A stretch of DNA of 64,000 bases from Peronospora farinosa (GCA_947646735.1 CANTFK010000015.1:122029-186028); one strand, 5' to 3'; positions 20,681 through 30,927 are shown, counted from the first letter of the stretch. Translations and numbers: made by a program. Notes: generated by a model not told the origin, from the letters alone.

Positions 20681-21656
20681 TCAGACCGAGACAGATCCAA
20701 GGGTCACTCGTTTCGACGTGCCCTTGATCGTCTTAATACGTCTGGTGCTCGTTCTTCGAGTCACCACGACCTTTGACCTGAAAAATAGTGTCGTTGCTGT
20801 TATGGCCAACGCACTCCTTCCAACCGCACCAGGCTCTTGGCTCTGTGCCGGTTCTTGTGGCGCTTGACTTGCTGTCAGCCCACCATCAACTGCCACAGGC
20901 TCTCGGCTCTGTGCAGGACTATTGGACGCATGACTACCTGTCTTCGCCCCATTCACTACACCAGTCTTTTCGACCTGGGTAGGAATATGTGTCACCTGGC
21001 TTTCCGCCAGTGCACTCACTCTTTTCGAGCTGGGTAGTTCCTGGTGTCGATTTACATACCGTCATCGCACCCTCGACTGTGTTGGACACAGCATCAGTCA
21101 CATAAGCCTCTCGCAAGAGCACATCCTTTCCGGTGTCTTGCGTAGAGCTAGCGACTGTGCGTGTACGCCAGTCTATCCATGGTTGGTGTTTAGCCAACCA
21201 AGGCATGCCTAGGATGAGGTCGTACGGACTCTCCATACCTAGCACTGTGAACTTCTCTTTACAAGAGAAGTCACTGAAACTAAAGGCGAGTTTGACTTGA
21301 ACTCCCTCCGGTTTGACGAGCGCGCCGTTCGCTAAACGAACGATCGCCTCTTCTCGCTTGCCATCCTGGCAAAGCGACTCATAACTCGCCGGTCTCTTTT
21401 TCAGAGCCGCGAGTTTCACAAAGTTTTGTGATGCACCCGAATCCACGAGAAGGGTCATCACTTGGTCATAGCCTCGTACTCGAGCGCTATAGACCAAAAG
21501 GGTTAAGGTCCGACCTTTCGGAACCTCAGGGACTATGCTACCCATTTGTTCGATCACTCTGAACTTAGGGGTAGCTTCAGAGTCCGCGACAGTAGGGCAT
21601 CCCGCCCCTACTGCGCTCCCGCATTTCCCGACCCATCTTGGGCAGGTGCTGAACAT
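20681..21656 (-). pseudogene. protease and pro-RT linker of element A
   Basis: Retropepsin-like aspartic protease with active site LLVDSGASQNFV and the later YDLILGMPWLAKHQPWIDW block (21656-20934). A low-complexity linker in another frame follows (21019-20681), with a repeated (A/S)Q-x-(P/A)-A-Q-S-(Q/R)-E-P pattern. The protease frame itself is open. Confidence 0.82.
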
Positions 21657-22694
21657 GTGCGTCGTGCACGCTGGTTTTTCGCACCTCCCTTCGGGTTGGG
21701 AGACCTTTTGCTGGGTGCCTTAGCACCAGCATCTACCTTGGCGTAGCAGCGAGCCATCATATGGCCTCGCTTGCCGCACTTGTAGCAGATCAAATCTGCA
21801 TTGCTTAACTCCATAGGAGTGGCATCAGACCTCTCGGACGACGGCCTGTAATAGGCTGTCGCCGAGGCGCTGTTGTAGGATTGCTCCTCAACTAAGGCAA
21901 TGTCAATTGCCTATTGGCACCTTTCTGAAAAGGTCCTGACGCGATGGGCCATGCCTAAGTCCATTCATGAACGTGGCTACCTTGATACGCTCTGGTATAG
22001 GTTCCCCATTGATGGACGCCTACAGCGAACGCATCTTCTGCACAAACTCTTGCAGAGAGCGTTTCGCCTGTCGTGCTCCAAAGAAGCGCTCCATAAGCAA
22101 CACTTCGTTGTTAGGCGGCTGATACATGGCGCGAATCTTTGACTTAAAGATCGCCTATGATGGAAATGCATCAGCATTAGCCATCAGCGCAGAGTATGCC
22201 CACTCTGACGCTTTGCCACGCAAGTTGGACATGGCATACGACACCATTCTGGTGTCGTCTTCGATGAGCTGCGCCACTCCACATTGCTCCACTGCTAATA
22301 GTCAGTGAACAATCGTGTGAGGGCTAGTTCCATCGAACTTCAGAGGGTCCATCCGAATGGGCCTCGGTTGAGCAGGCCGGGCAGAGAGCGTCTCAACAGT
22401 CCTGTTGAGCGCCTCATTACGTGCCTGCTCAAGCCTAAGCTCATCCTGAGTCTTAGTGATGGACTCATCGGTGGCTTGGCTGTTTACCTCGGACGCGTTT
22501 CTACGCTGTCCCAGCACAAACGACTCAAATTGCTCCAACTGAGCAACATGTTGCTCAGGAGGACAATGCAAGAGATTGACCAGGGCTTGTTCACCAACTC
22601 CCTGCGCCATATGCTCTGCCAACTCCCTATGATGTTGGGAGAGGTGAGGGAAGTCACTCCAGTCCATATTAAGGACCATGTCAACCACACGCAC
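21608..22694 (-). pseudogene. gag of element A, frameshifted
   Basis: ATG at 22694. The N-terminus is in 22694-22302 (MDPLKFDGTS precedes the gag core). A stop and frameshift follow, and gag homology resumes in 22142-21900 (PPNNEVLLMERFFGARQAKR, SINGEPIPERIKVATFMNGL). The zinc knuckle CYKCGKRGHMMARC (C-x2-C-x4-H-x4-C) is in 21814-21608 and leads into the protease region. Confidence 0.82.
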
Positions 22695-22724
22695 GCTCAG
22701 AGAGACGGGTCGTGGGAAGGACTA

Positions 22725-22737
22725 CTAGTGCTACCAA
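22725..22737 (-). other. primer-binding site of element A
   Basis: Minus-strand TTGGTAGCACTAG follows the 5' LTR. TGGTAGCAC would pair with a tRNA 3' end GTGCTACCA. A U72-A73 end is the mark of initiator tRNA-Met, the usual primer of Ty-type elements. It matches neither the Ser nor the Val tRNA of the array. Confidence 0.7.
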
Positions 22738-22738
22738 G

Positions 22739-23328
22739 TGTAGACGGGCACTTCTATGAAGTTGCCTCGTACTACGAGCACACACCTTATGCACAAGCGA
22801 GGAAGCGGTTATACCGTCTTACCTTCGCGTGCGAGGGTGGTTGGGAGGTTGGTCGACTGCTTAAGCAGTCGTACCACCAGTTGCCTCTCGCTTAAGCGAG
22901 AGTGCAACGAACTTCTTAACACTTAGAACACCGACGTCACGCAGAAGTCTTTCAACTTCTCGTGCGTGGTGTGTCTGTTTAAGGAAATTCAAGACTGAGA
23001 TATATTTAATTAATTATAACTAAATATATGTTTAACTACTGATTGGCTATATATATATATATATATCGGATACGCGACTCTTTAGAAGCGTATCCTGTCG
23101 CATGATCTTAAATCTAGATTTAAGATCGCAACTGACGTCCTTCGGAGACGTCGTGATGCCTAGCTTCAACTAGCGTCATCCCTTCTCATGTGAATCCATC
23201 AATGGATATCACATTCACGAGGGTGGATCACATTTGTGTGTGACTGGTCAAAAGTAATCATGGATACTTTTAGACCAAACATTAAGTATATTACTTAATG
23301 TTTACGTGTAACTAGGTACCCTGTTACA
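22739..23328 (-). repeat. 5' LTR of element A, rich in palindromes
   Basis: 590 bp. Palindromes or stem-loops: 22854-22871 (CGACTGCTTAAGCAGTCG), 22885-22902 (CTCTCGCTTAAGCGAGAG), 23068-23095 (8-bp arms GGATACGC/GCGTATCC), 23104-23127 (perfect 24-base palindrome), 23134-23152 (GACGTC arms around TTCG) and 23277-23303 (12-bp arms, 3-base loop). Such density is unusual and suggests structured RNA or paired factor-binding sites. Confidence 0.95.
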
Positions 23329-23571
23329 CTCGATGTATCCAAGGAAAGTCACCAAGCTGCTTATAGAATTCCTTGCAACCTCAACTTGACATTCGCAGCG
23401 CACCCACCACCAAAACTACCCATGACATGTGGTTAAAATAGATTTTTTTCGTCAAGAATACAAAAAATTGCTCATTTTGTTAAGATATATTGCCCTAGCT
23501 GATTATAACTTATAACTTTGTGAATATAGAACGAGCTTGGCGGACACGAACTTTCATAACCTTCCGGAGGT
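23329..23571. other. spacer between two retroelements
   Basis: AT-rich; no gene or repeat recognised. It may be the displaced right flank of the pogo-like element, but I could not find its inverted repeat. Confidence 0.3.
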
Positions 23572-24180
23572 TGTAACTTATAGGAGGTTACCTTATTCGA
23601 GGGAGTCTGTAATGTATTTCTGTTACCGATCCTTTTAAAAAAAGTATAGTATATTTAAGGTATCAGGAATATATTATACTATCGGTATCGGTTCCATAAC
23701 TGATACAGTAGTACTAAGTACAACATACTCTGATTGATGAATGATTTCATACCCAAATAACAGACGCATACTATAATTACTATAGTAGCTAAAAAATAGT
23801 ATTTTATCAAGTGTAGGGTACTTAGAGTAGGTTAATTGATAAAATCTTAATGCATTAATAGAATTAGTTCTCCTTTTGAGTAAGAGATCTCAAGTCTCAA
23901 TAAGACTTGTTCTCTTGTGCACTCTGTGCTTGGTTTTCTAAACCTTAAAGCTCCTAGCTTGCTTTTGCACTATGTGCTTGGTTCTCTAAATCTTATGGTA
24001 TTGCTTGTAGACTAAAAGTCTCTCTCCTAGTACCTTAGAACGGGGTGACTTCTTGGTCTTTTGTTTAGTTTTATAGAACTAAGCGGAATATAGCCGAATT
24101 TTTAATTAGTTCTCTAGAACTTAGAGGCTTTCAGCCTAAACGTCTTCCTCTTACTAAAGAGCTGTATAGCTCCGCTACAC
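23572..24180 (+). repeat. 5' LTR of element B (no partner)
   Basis: About 609 bp from TGTAAC to CTACAC, bounded on the right by the primer-binding site. The left boundary is inferred from the TGTAAC start shared with element A in its own orientation. No second copy in the window. Confidence 0.55.
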
Positions 24181-24192
24181 TTGGTAGCACTT
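24181..24192 (+). other. primer-binding site of element B
   Basis: TTGGTAGCACTT directly follows the LTR and matches the site of element A over TTGGTAGCACT, consistent with initiator tRNA-Met priming. Confidence 0.7.
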
Positions 24193-25223
24193 GCAGTTAA
24201 TCCTACATCTGAGTCTCTAAGACTGACCCTATGTAGAGATAAAGAGCCAAATTTCCTTTCTGAGGCGCAACGACTCGCACTAGATAAATTATCTGCGTTT
24301 GTTGGGCCCGATCAAATCAAGACATTTTTGGCCCATGGCGCAGAGGTCCTCAATGCTCGCTTTGAGGCCTTCATGCGTTATAAGCCAGCTCTACTCGGGC
24401 AGGTCCACGACCAGGCAGCATCAGATGCGCCAACGCAATACATACCGGTGCCTGTGCCCGATGCAGAGCCAAAGGCTCGCCCACTCGTTTTAAACGTGAA
24501 ACCTTTGAAGGGACTGAGAAAGAAAATTTTCCCTCTGGATCTGAGAGTTTAAAATGGCAATGGATGCCGCCATGCTCGTGTTGCATAAGAAATGAGTGGC
24601 CTGGTCATTTCTAAGCTCGGTGAAAGAGCTAGAGAATGGGCGCTAACGAGCGATGTTTCTGTAAATACCGCATTTCCCACATGTGAAATGCTTAAAAAGC
24701 AATTATTTTGCGTGTTTAAACTGCCTAATCAGGCTTATCTTGTGCTCTCACGCTTTTTAGCTACCCGACAGGGTAAGAAAGAATTGTCGGACTATGTCCA
24801 AGAGTTGAGAACTCTTATTGCTGCTATGCAGCAGGACCTCTGGCAGAGGAAGTCCGAGTAATAATTTTTTATGAAAGGGCTTCGTACTAAGGTCGTCAGG
24901 ACAGATATTTTTGTGTCCAGCCTTCGTCTTTCGAAGAGGCAGTGAGCATATCATTTAACGCTGAATTTAATTTCAAATCTGATCGCTATGGTCCGCCATG
25001 GTATCATTCAAACGCCTCTAAAAGGTCGGAACCCATGGACCTCAGCCATGCTGAAAAGCTGATCTTCAAGATGCTGAGCAGCAAGGTAACATCCGTAGAT
25101 GTTACATGTGCGGAAGCACTAGGCAGCTGTCCGTTGCGAAAGCAACGTTCAAATTGGCAGAGTCGAAACCCTTCTTCTAGCCAAAAGGCGAGCACCGCAG
25201 GGGAAAACGTCAGCTCCCGGTAG
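24193..25223 (+). pseudogene. gag of element B, frameshifted
   Basis: N-terminal region to 24552, then a frame change. 24592-24861 carries the gag core (LGERAREWAL ... SRFLATRQGKKELSDYVQEL). After a stop near 24862, EPMDLSHAE (about 25030) and a zinc-knuckle start CYMCGSTR (about 25105, another frame) follow. At least three frame breaks. Confidence 0.78.
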
Positions 25224-25308
25224 GCGCGGGGCGCCCTACTGGGAAAAACTAAGCTCTGTTGAATCTTTAGGAGGTAAAGGTAAACAGGGCTTAGCCCCAG
25301 GTGGTTCT

Positions 25309-25644
25309 GTGGATGCTTCCATGGAACAAGATTACAAGCCAGGCTTGTTGGTTGTGTCGGCAACCGTTAAGGGTTTTGAGAAACCATGGTCAATTTTAAT
25401 TGACTCAGGGGCGTCAGGTAATTATGTCCGACGTCGTTCCCTTGAAGGGAGTAAGCTGTATGCTGAGAGGCTAGAAGCGCAAGAGGGTGACAGTATAACC
25501 GTACGTCTCGCGACAGGTGTACGTGTCACCGTTCCTAAAGCTCCGTTGAGCTTAGGTGTGAAGTTCTTAGACTTCAATAGCGTTGAACGCTGTCTTGTCC
25601 TAGATTTGGACTCGATATATGATCTCATTCTCGGTATGGCCTGA
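25309..25644 (+). pseudogene. aspartic protease of element B
   Basis: Active site ILIDSGASGNYV (about residues 29-40) and the later LDSIYDLILGMA block. A stop interrupts the frame at 25642-25644, within the motif that reads GMPWLAKH in element A. Confidence 0.8.
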
Positions 25645-25920
25645 ATGGAACGCCATGAGCCATGGATCGTTGAAGATACAAAACTTTAGGCGCAACGCGC
25701 AATGTTCCTAGCGAAGCTTTGGAAGTCATGAACCCACCTTCGCTAGAAAATAGAAGTGCTATTGGCGCGAGCCATTAACTGAGTCAGTTAGTGTGATGGA
25801 CATTGGAGTGTCTGAGTTGATAAACTCCAATGTCAACAACAATAGTGTCGAGCATAGCTCAGTGACACTTAGTGGAACGGCACGTACTCGTTGAGTGATA
25901 CTCATAGTGATATTGAGACA

Positions 25921-26280
25921 CTGGATGTCTGTAATGACATCGGCTCTCGTATAGAGAAAGTTAAAGTCGATGACCTTGTTAGTGATATTGGCTGTATTTG
26001 CGATTCACTGCATGTCGGTAATGCTATCGGCTTATGTAGAAAGCAAGTTAAGGTCGATGACCTTGTTAGTGATGTCATCTGCTATAGTGACTCACTGGAT
26101 GTCAGTAATGACATCGGCTCTCGTATAGAGCAAGTCAAGGTCGAAGACCTTGATAGTGATGTCGGAGTGATGTCGGCTATGAGAGCGACTTACTGGATGT
26201 CGGTATGACATCTGCTCTCGTATAAAGAAACTTGAGGTCGAGAGATTTATCGACCATGACGATGATACTATTCCAAGTAC
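25921..26280 (+). repeat. 87-bp tandem repeat in protease-RT linker of element B
   Basis: Copies start at 25921, 26008 and 26095 (87-bp spacing), with a diverged fourth at 26193. Translated, each is a 29-residue acidic unit (LDVSNDIGSRIEQVKVEDLD type). The length is a multiple of three, so the repeat kept frame. Confidence 0.8.
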
Positions 26281-26661
26281 TCAAAAGGTAATGAGACGGC
26301 AGCGTCGCCAGATTTCGGCTGCGAGACGCAACGCGTCTATTTTATCACGTAGTAATGTCAGTGACCAGTTGTACATCCTGGTCAACGGAGTGAATGGTAA
26401 TGTAGATGGTGAGGTTGACCCTGAAGTCACCCCATCCTTAAAAGCTGTTTTAGAGCTAAACGAAATGTCTGTGGATAATTTTCATTAACCATGTATGGCT
26501 GTAAATTTTCAAATATGGTGGTAATTTGACCTGACCTCGAGTAAAACTCATTATCTCTTGTGGATAAGACATTCCTCGAAGATACAAAGACGGCACTTAG
26601 TGCAGATAGTGGATCATCTGTCTCGAAAATCCATTGGATTCTACTACTTGTTCGTTAAAAA

Positions 26662-27030
26662 ATGTCAAAATGTAAGAGCAAGTCGCCTCACTGCAACCCG
26701 ACCTTCAGCGTGCGTAAAGCAACAGGTGCATGGCGCGTGGTTCATGCTTATAATAAGCTGAACACGGCCACCATTTCAGCGCAAACGCCGATCCCGCGGA
26801 AAGATGTCTTGTTGAATTCCATGGGAAAGTCAACTATCTTTTTTGCGTTGGATCTGAAGGATGTCTACTATCAAGTTCTCACGAGAGATACTGATGTAGC
26901 CAAAACGACAGTAAGCATCCCAAGCAGTATGCTATGGGAGTGGCTTGTAATCTCATTGTTAAGCATTTAACCTAGTGGTGGCTCACGTGATGCGTCAGCA
27001 CCGTGCCTACGCGCCCCATTACTTTGACGC
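26662..27030 (+). pseudogene. reverse transcriptase fragment of element B
   Basis: SPHCNPTFSVRKATGAWRV, YNKLNTATISAQTPIPRKDV and ALDLKDVYYQV keep the motif A Asp that element A has lost. After a stop at 26968-26970, VVAHVMRQHRAYAPHYFD (to about 27028) ends exactly where motif C (FDD) should be; the rest of pol is deleted. Confidence 0.82.
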
Positions 27031-27366
27031 TGCATTATCTCATAGTAGGGAGCGAGTGCAATTGACAAAGAGGGCAGAGGTTGTTCTATTGAACCTGCTA
27101 ATTCAGCAGTGACCACGACACCTATAAGCGTCAATGAGTAGCACGGTAAGAAATGTCTGCGATCCTTGACGATAACGTTATATCATTATCATCAGTGTCG
27201 ACTCATGATCGACCTCATGAAGGAGTCATAGGCGTTTTAAAACTTAGCATGTCCGTGGATGAGCGAATAGTTATCACACGCAAAGTCCGTGACGCGATGG
27301 TAGGCGCACAGGACAAGGAAAGCAATGTGCGGACCAACATGATCGCAAAAACAATGAACACTTAAG

Positions 27367-27736
27367 TGTTGGGGATAAAGTGTTATTAAGTACTGCTAAC
27401 CTACCTAAAAATGCAATTTCTGTACTACCTGGTGGTACTACTAAGGTATTGCCCCGATTCATTGGGCCCTTTACAGTGGTTGAAGAAGTTGGAGACCTAA
27501 ATTATAGGCTCACTCTCCCACCGTATATGAAGACGCACCCCGTATTTTACGTGGGTCGTCTGAAACGGTATGTTGATCCAGAAGAGATCACATATCCGCA
27601 TCGGTCTAACGAGACCAATGGTGACGTCGACTGTAAGTCGAGCGTCAAACAGGAGACGTCAAAGGCAAAAAGCTTCCCGTCGACGATCGAGAGCTCGGTA
27701 GAGGACTCAGTGAGAGAAGAAAAAATCGGCGTATGA
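27367..27736 (+). pseudogene. integrase C-terminal region of element B
   Basis: VGDKVLLSTANLP, then RFIGPFTVVEEVGDLNYRLT and PPYMKTHPVFYVGRLKRYVD, the standard C-terminal integrase module. The following linker diverges and stops before any chromodomain. Confidence 0.82.
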
Positions 27737-28073
27737 TGCAGGTTTCTCATTACCAGTCGCTCCAACATGTCAAAGTGAAGCTTCCGGCGATCATACCCCT
27801 GACGGTTCCTCGTCCTCACATCTTGATATTCGAGGTCAGTCGTGAGACTTGACTCTCGAGATCTGAAACCCGTCGATTCAATAAGTATTATTTGCCTTCT
27901 TCTGAGCGACGGCGGATAATCTGTCGCGAGTAGTTGGGCGTAATCGCCGCTCATATCGGTGCCACCTGTGCTAATGAATGCAGGTGAAAGCACACCCTTC
28001 CTTATTAGAAGGTTGTTGGCCCACTTCCATGTGAATCAGAAGAATTCGATCCTTGTCCAGGAATGGGGCAACC
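27547..28073 (-). pseudogene. remnant of antisense accessory ORF in element B
   Basis: Minus-strand frame 27993-27547 contains MSGDYAQLLATDYP, DLEYQDVRTRNRQGYDRRKL and LERLVMRN. These match RSGDYAHLLAAAYP, DLRYVRTRDRQGYDRLKT and LERLVMRD of element A's antisense ORF. Nucleotide similarity continues to about 28073. Same position and same relative orientation to pol as in element A. Confidence 0.75.
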
Positions 28074-28365
28074 TATTACATTAGTAGTTATAAAATTACA
28101 TAAGTAGGCATAAAGCAGATTCCGATTAGCGGATACTGCGCGTCATTTTATTATTGGTTTATTATTGGAGTGCTATACCCAATAATTAGCCAATAATAAA
28201 TTGACTTCCATATTGAGTGGTTCCCATGAGCTAGGGAACATATTCGCACTTACTGCGAATTAAACCAAACAAAAAGAAAAACAGAATTATACTTACGAGT
28301 TAGTTAAGAGCGCTTCCTCCACGCCCTTTTAGTGTAAAACGATTACGAGTCCTTATCCCGTTACA
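28074..28365. repeat. LTR-like segment
   Basis: Begins TATTACATTAG and ends CCCGTTACA, so the minus strand starts TGTAACGGG like gypsy LTRs. It abuts the truncation of element B and precedes a gag fragment. Boundaries and orientation are inferred; no second copy in the window. Confidence 0.4.
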
Positions 28366-28391
28366 CCTAAAAGCACTTGTTGGTCCTTCCA

Positions 28392-29215
28392 ATGACCAGA
28401 TTCAAGCCGAACATGGACGAGTCTTCGGTGGCTCAAGAGGTCTCGCTGGAGCATTCTGACTTACCCCATCTCATCTCGGTGGAATGGAAGGCACTACACC
28501 GCCTTGCGGCGGTGTCTGGTGAAACTATTGTGACGTCGCTGCTGAGCATAGCGACGTCCGATGATAATCGTCTCTCCATCCAAGACTTTATGGTGCGCGA
28601 GATCGTTGGAGCGAATCGGCGAGTATTGACTCCCTCGCGCATTAACACCATGACACTATCAAGATGGAGACGTCAACATACTCAGGCGATGGTCCGGATC
28701 GCCTCCCCCTTTATCGCTGGTTTCGCGAGGTGGACATTGCGATAGCGTCAAGGTTTACTGACGCTCCAATGGCCAAAGTTAATTTCCTGTTGTCTCGGCT
28801 TGTTAGCAAAGCCAAGGAATGGGCTCTCGTCGTAGATGAGTTGGCATTCCCAGCGCTGAACGATATCCAGCGTGGCTTACGACTGCTTTAGAGCCCCCTC
28901 AAGATGGATCTCGCTTGCGTGCAGATTTCTTCTCACTTAGACAGGGCAAGATGTCGATGCGTGACTACGTGCAGAAGACACAACACCTTCCTTCGTGTAT
29001 TGCCACGCAGCCAATTGACATATCCTCAAAAGTCCATGTCATTGTTTTTGGTATGCAGTAACGCATTGCGCGTTACCGTCTTTGACGTGCTGATCCAAAT
29101 TGCCATGCCTCGGGAGGCATTTTCGCTCGGGAGGCATTTTCCCTCGTGCTTCATTGAGATTTAGCTGTCGCGTCATCGTACTTGCACGCAGCGTCACAAC
29201 TTCTGCGGACTTCTG
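28392..29215 (+). pseudogene. gag fragment of a third gypsy element
   Basis: From ATG 28392 the N-terminal region (SVAQEVSLEHSDLPHLISVE) shifts frame near 28660. The gag core follows ([39 protein letters not shown]), then another shift, RLRADFFSLRQGKMSMRDYV and VHVIVFGMQ. It is cut by the tRNA array at about 29,215. Confidence 0.75.
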
Positions 29216-29276
29216 GCTGTTGATGTTTGTTTGGCGTCATTTGATTGAATGTTAAGAGATGTCCATTCATTCTAAC

Positions 29277-29357
29277 GACAGCTTGGCCGAGTGGTTAAGG
29301 CGATAGACTAGAAATCTATTGGGGTAACCCGCGTAAATTCAAATCTCACAGCTGTCG
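29277..29357 (+). pseudogene. tRNA-Ser(AGA), edge copy, T-stem broken
   Basis: Unit 1, the outermost copy. The T-stem reads GTAAA instead of GTGAG, giving two A-C mismatches with CTCAC and damaging the internal B box. The upstream flank also has substitutions absent from other units. Probably inactive. Followed by 10 blocks. Confidence 0.85.
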
Positions 29358-29380
29358 GACCCATTTTGCCTACAAGTTGC

Positions 29381-29542
29381 GGCTACATCACATGCTGAGC
29401 TACATCGCATGCTGGGCTACATCGCATGCTGGGCTACATCGCATGCTGGGCTACATCGCATGCTGGGCTACATCGCATGCTGAGCTACATCGCATGCTGG
29501 GCTACATCGCATGCTGGGCTACATCGCATGCTGGGCTACATC
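29381..29542 (+). repeat. 17-bp minisatellite of unit 1 (representative)
   Basis: Ten blocks of consensus gctacatcgcatgctgg. The first block has cacatgct, the last runs into cacacgttt, and internal blocks differ at gag, ggg or agg. It recurs in every unit starting 23 bases after the Ser gene. The 17-bp period means three blocks (51 bp) restore frame, giving spurious 17-residue peptide repeats. Confidence 0.95.
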
Positions 29543-29830
29543 ACACGTTTGCACGTCCTTCCTGTGATACTGCAAGCTTTATAGCACCTAATTGTATTGT
29601 ACAGCGCCCTTTTTCGCGCCTTCACCTAGGTTAGATCTCGGACGTCGGACAGCTCGACGCAGGTGAGAATTTGGAGCTTGCTGTGGCAATAAGAAAAAGA
29701 AAAGTGACGTGCGGAGCATCATAGTGTTGTGAGTCTCAGCGGGGGAGACGGATAGAAGGCTGATGGCGAGCATTTGCTGCGTAAAGATGGTCTGGTATGT
29801 GGATGGCGTAGGTCGCTCGGTGATACGAGT

Positions 29831-29903
29831 GTCGGTGTCGTCTAGTGGTTAGGACGTGAGCTTAACACGCTCAAGATCGAGGGTTCGATCCCCTCCTCCG
29901 ATA
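29831..29903 (+). tRNA. tRNA-Val(AAC)
   Basis: Reference Val copy (unit 1). 73 nt: acceptor GTCGGTG with CTCCGAT, D-stem GTCT/GGAC, anticodon stem TGAGC/GCTCA around TTAACAC (anticodon AAC, probably inosine-modified, reading GUU/GUC/GUA), T-arm GAGGG TTCGATC CCCTC, discriminator A. A box TCGTCTAGTGGT and B box GGTTCGATCCC are good; TTTT follows. The acceptor has a T6-T67 mismatch and a G1-T72 wobble. Downstream spacer G-type (AAAGAGG). Confidence 0.92.
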
Positions 29904-30249
29904 TTTTCTTAACCGTAAAGGCTATCCGCACATGCCACGCTTTTGCTGCTTCATGGAATCACCACATGCGCTGGAACCTTGCGCTTGGAGTTGGAGTTGC
30001 GCGACCAATGTGTCTCTTGATCCCTACAGCGCAGCATCTTGTCTGCAGCTGAAAAAGCAACTAACGCAAAGAGGATGCCCCAGTGACTTGTTGGGAGCAC
30101 AGCTTTCGTCGAAGTGCGTGTAGTGGCGGCAGCATGCGGAGGGTGTAGATGTCAATATGGATGAGGATAGCTAGCGTATTGTCTGCGTTCGTTGATGTTC
30201 GTTTGGCGTCACTTTGATTGAATGTTAAGAAATGTCCATTCATTCTAAC

Positions 30250-30330
30250 GACAGCTTGGCCGAGTGGTTAAGGCGATAGACTAGAAATCTATTGGGGTAA
30301 CCCGCGTGAGTTCAAATCTCACAGCTGTCG
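30250..30330 (+). tRNA. tRNA-Ser(AGA)
   Basis: Reference Ser copy (unit 2). 81 nt, class II with a long variable arm. Acceptor GACAGCT/AGCTGTC pairs perfectly. Anticodon stem ATAGA/TCTAT encloses CTAGAAA (anticodon AGA, probably inosine-modified, reading UCU/UCC/UCA). T-stem GTGAG/CTCAC, discriminator G. A box TGGCCGAGTGG; TTTT 8 bases later ends Pol III transcription. Followed by 13 blocks, the longest minisatellite. Confidence 0.97.
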
Positions 30331-30854
30331 GACCCATTTTGCCTACAAGTTGCGGCTACATCACATGCTGAGCTACATCGCATGCTGGGCTACATCGCAT
30401 GCTGGGCTACATCGCATGCTGGGCTACATCGCATGCTGGGCTACATCGCATGCTGAGCTACATCGCATGCTGGGCTACATCGCATGCTGGGCTACATCGC
30501 ATGCTGGGCTACATCGCATGCTGGGCTACATCGCATGCTGGGCTACATCGCATGCTGGGCTACATCACACGTTTGCACGTCCTTCCTGTGATACTGCAAG
30601 CTTTATAGCACCTAATTGTATTGTACAGCGCCCTTTTTCGCGCCTTCACCTAGGTTAGATCTCGGACGTCGGACAGCTCGACGCAGGTGAGAATTTGGAG
30701 CTTGCTGTGGCAATAAGAAAAAGAAAAGTGACGTGCGGAGCATCATAGTGTTGTGAGTCTCAGCGGGGGAGACGGATAGAAGGCTGATGGCGAGCATTTG
30801 CTGCGTAAAGATGGTCTGGTATGTGGATGGCGTAGGTCGCTCGGTGATACGAGT

Positions 30855-30927
30855 GTCGGTGTCGTCTAGTGGTTAGGACGTGAGCTTAACACGCTCAAGA
30901 TCGAGGGTTCGATCCCCTCCTCCGATA
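30855..30927 (+). tRNA. tRNA-Val(AAC)
   Basis: Unit 2; spacer G-type. Confidence 0.92.

Larger units (their letters stand above)
15630..23328 (-). mobile_element. Ty3/gypsy chromovirus-type LTR retrotransposon (element A), 7.7 kb
   Basis: Complete structure on the minus strand: 5' LTR 22739-23328, primer-binding site, gag, protease, RT, RNase H, integrase, chromodomain, polypurine tract, 3' LTR 15630-16232. The LTRs start and end TG..CA. The flanking pentamers are ctcgg (15625-15629) and ctcga (23329-23333), a near-perfect target duplication. By eye the LTRs differ by 2 substitutions, a 2-bp AT-run difference and an 11-bp indel, so the insertion is young. Yet gag-pol has many stops and frameshifts and the RT catalytic residues are changed, so this copy probably moved using another element's enzymes. 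An extra plus-strand frame lies between the 3' LTR and the chromodomain. Confidence 0.93.
23572..28073 (+). mobile_element. defective Ty3/gypsy element B, related to element A
   Basis: 5' LTR about 23572-24180 (begins TGTAAC, ends CTACAC), primer site, gag, protease, repeat-bearing linker, a piece of RT, then a jump to the integrase C-terminus and the antisense-ORF region. It is cut off near 28073 with no 3' LTR. The large internal deletion removes RT motif C, RNase H and the integrase core. PBS, protease, RT and 3' coding regions match element A, so they are related families. Inert. Confidence 0.85.

Noticed and set aside
22725..22737. Possibility that the retroelements prime from the array Ser or Val tRNA
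   Set aside because: The primer site requires a tRNA ending GTGCTACCA; the Ser gene ends GCTGTCG and the Val gene CTCCGATA before CCA, so neither fits.
30350..30658. A 102-codon frame with 17-residue peptide repeats (LGYIACWATSHAGLHRM type)
   Set aside because: It is a translation of the 17-bp minisatellite; it changes frame or length whenever the block number changes.
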